From: Pseudomonas sp. PGPPP3
GTDB lineage: Bacteria; Pseudomonadota; Gammaproteobacteria; Pseudomonadales; Pseudomonadaceae
Direction: 5' to 3'
Length of the DNA: 5,697 nucleotides
Assembly: GCA_002256055.1 (NCBI GenBank)
Contig: NKIE01000210.1
Location: 1-5,697 of the forward strand
Below the pieces are notes generated by a model that did no database searches, was not told the origin of the DNA, and was given only the letters and a program-made list of their open reading frames with translations. A program made the translations under genes and the position numbers. The stretch's first letter is position 1. The number at the start of each line of letters is the position of its first letter. Positions 5,656-5,697 of this stretch are shown one piece after another.

Positions 5656-5660
5656 CCCCC

Positions 5661-5697
5661 GTGCGGTCATTGTTCTGGCGCATCTTTGCCAGCTTCT
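5661..5697 (+). CDS. cpxA: Probable CpxA/CpxS-type sensor histidine kinase, only first 12 codons in window
   Basis: Only VRSLFWRIFASF (GTG start read as Met) is visible before the window ends. This short basic-aromatic opening is typical of membrane sensor kinases just before the first transmembrane helix and resembles pseudomonad Cpx-type kinases. The good ribosome site and the position after a cpxR-type regulator and a Spy/CpxP-like gene support the call. No catalytic motif can be seen, so the assignment rests on context. As CpxA it would sense envelope stress and phosphorylate the regulator encoded at 4345-5022. Confidence 0.65.
   Translation, partial: MRSLFWRIFASF

Noticed and set aside
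1..5697. CRISPR arrays, insertion sequences, tRNA or phage attachment sites
   Set aside because: No spaced direct repeats, transposase-like reading frame, tRNA-like cloverleaf or abrupt composition change was seen on either strand.

Overview
The window looks like core chromosome of a Pseudomonas-type gammaproteobacterium. GC content and codon use are high and even throughout. The proteins closely resemble pseudomonad ScpA/ScpB, YciO, YciB (septation protein A), YciI and CpxR as I remember them, and related yci genes occur in Escherichia coli. I see no insertion sequence, prophage, CRISPR array, tRNA or rRNA, and no base-composition break suggesting transfer.

Layout. Positions 1-2888 are a compact minus-strand operon, read from high to low coordinates: a PHP-domain phosphoesterase/RNase AM gene (rnm), yciO, scpA, and scpB (3' end outside the window). 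The genes are 13 bp apart, overlapping by 1 bp, and 46 bp apart. The operon joins nucleotide/RNA 5'-end turnover, a TsaC-like nucleotide-binding protein and the two kleisin-complex partners of SMC. Positions 2889-2953 are a 65-bp divergent promoter region with an AT-rich core. From there the plus strand carries yciB-yciI (1 bp apart), a 60-bp gap, then an envelope-stress block: a small exported coiled-coil protein with a C-terminal membrane anchor, a CpxR-type response regulator (7-bp gap), a Spy/CpxP-like periplasmic protein, and the first 12 codons of a membrane protein whose N-terminus and position suit the partner sensor kinase (CpxA/CpxS).

How the parts fit. CpxR-family regulators activate periplasmic chaperones when the envelope is stressed. 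Here the Spy/CpxP-like gene has a direct repeat (GTAAA-N6-GTAAA on the minus strand) just upstream of a plausible promoter. This matches the CpxR-box pattern, so feedback control is likely. Between the chaperone gene and the kinase gene lies a rho-independent terminator whose left arm can instead pair with upstream sequence in a 13-bp alternative stem. This is the layout of a terminator/antiterminator switch and is the most interesting unlabelled structure in the window. Otherwise the content is conserved housekeeping; I do not see a wholly new multi-gene system. The least characterised gene is the exported coiled-coil protein at 3918-4337, which resembles a YgiM-type protein lacking its SH3 domain.
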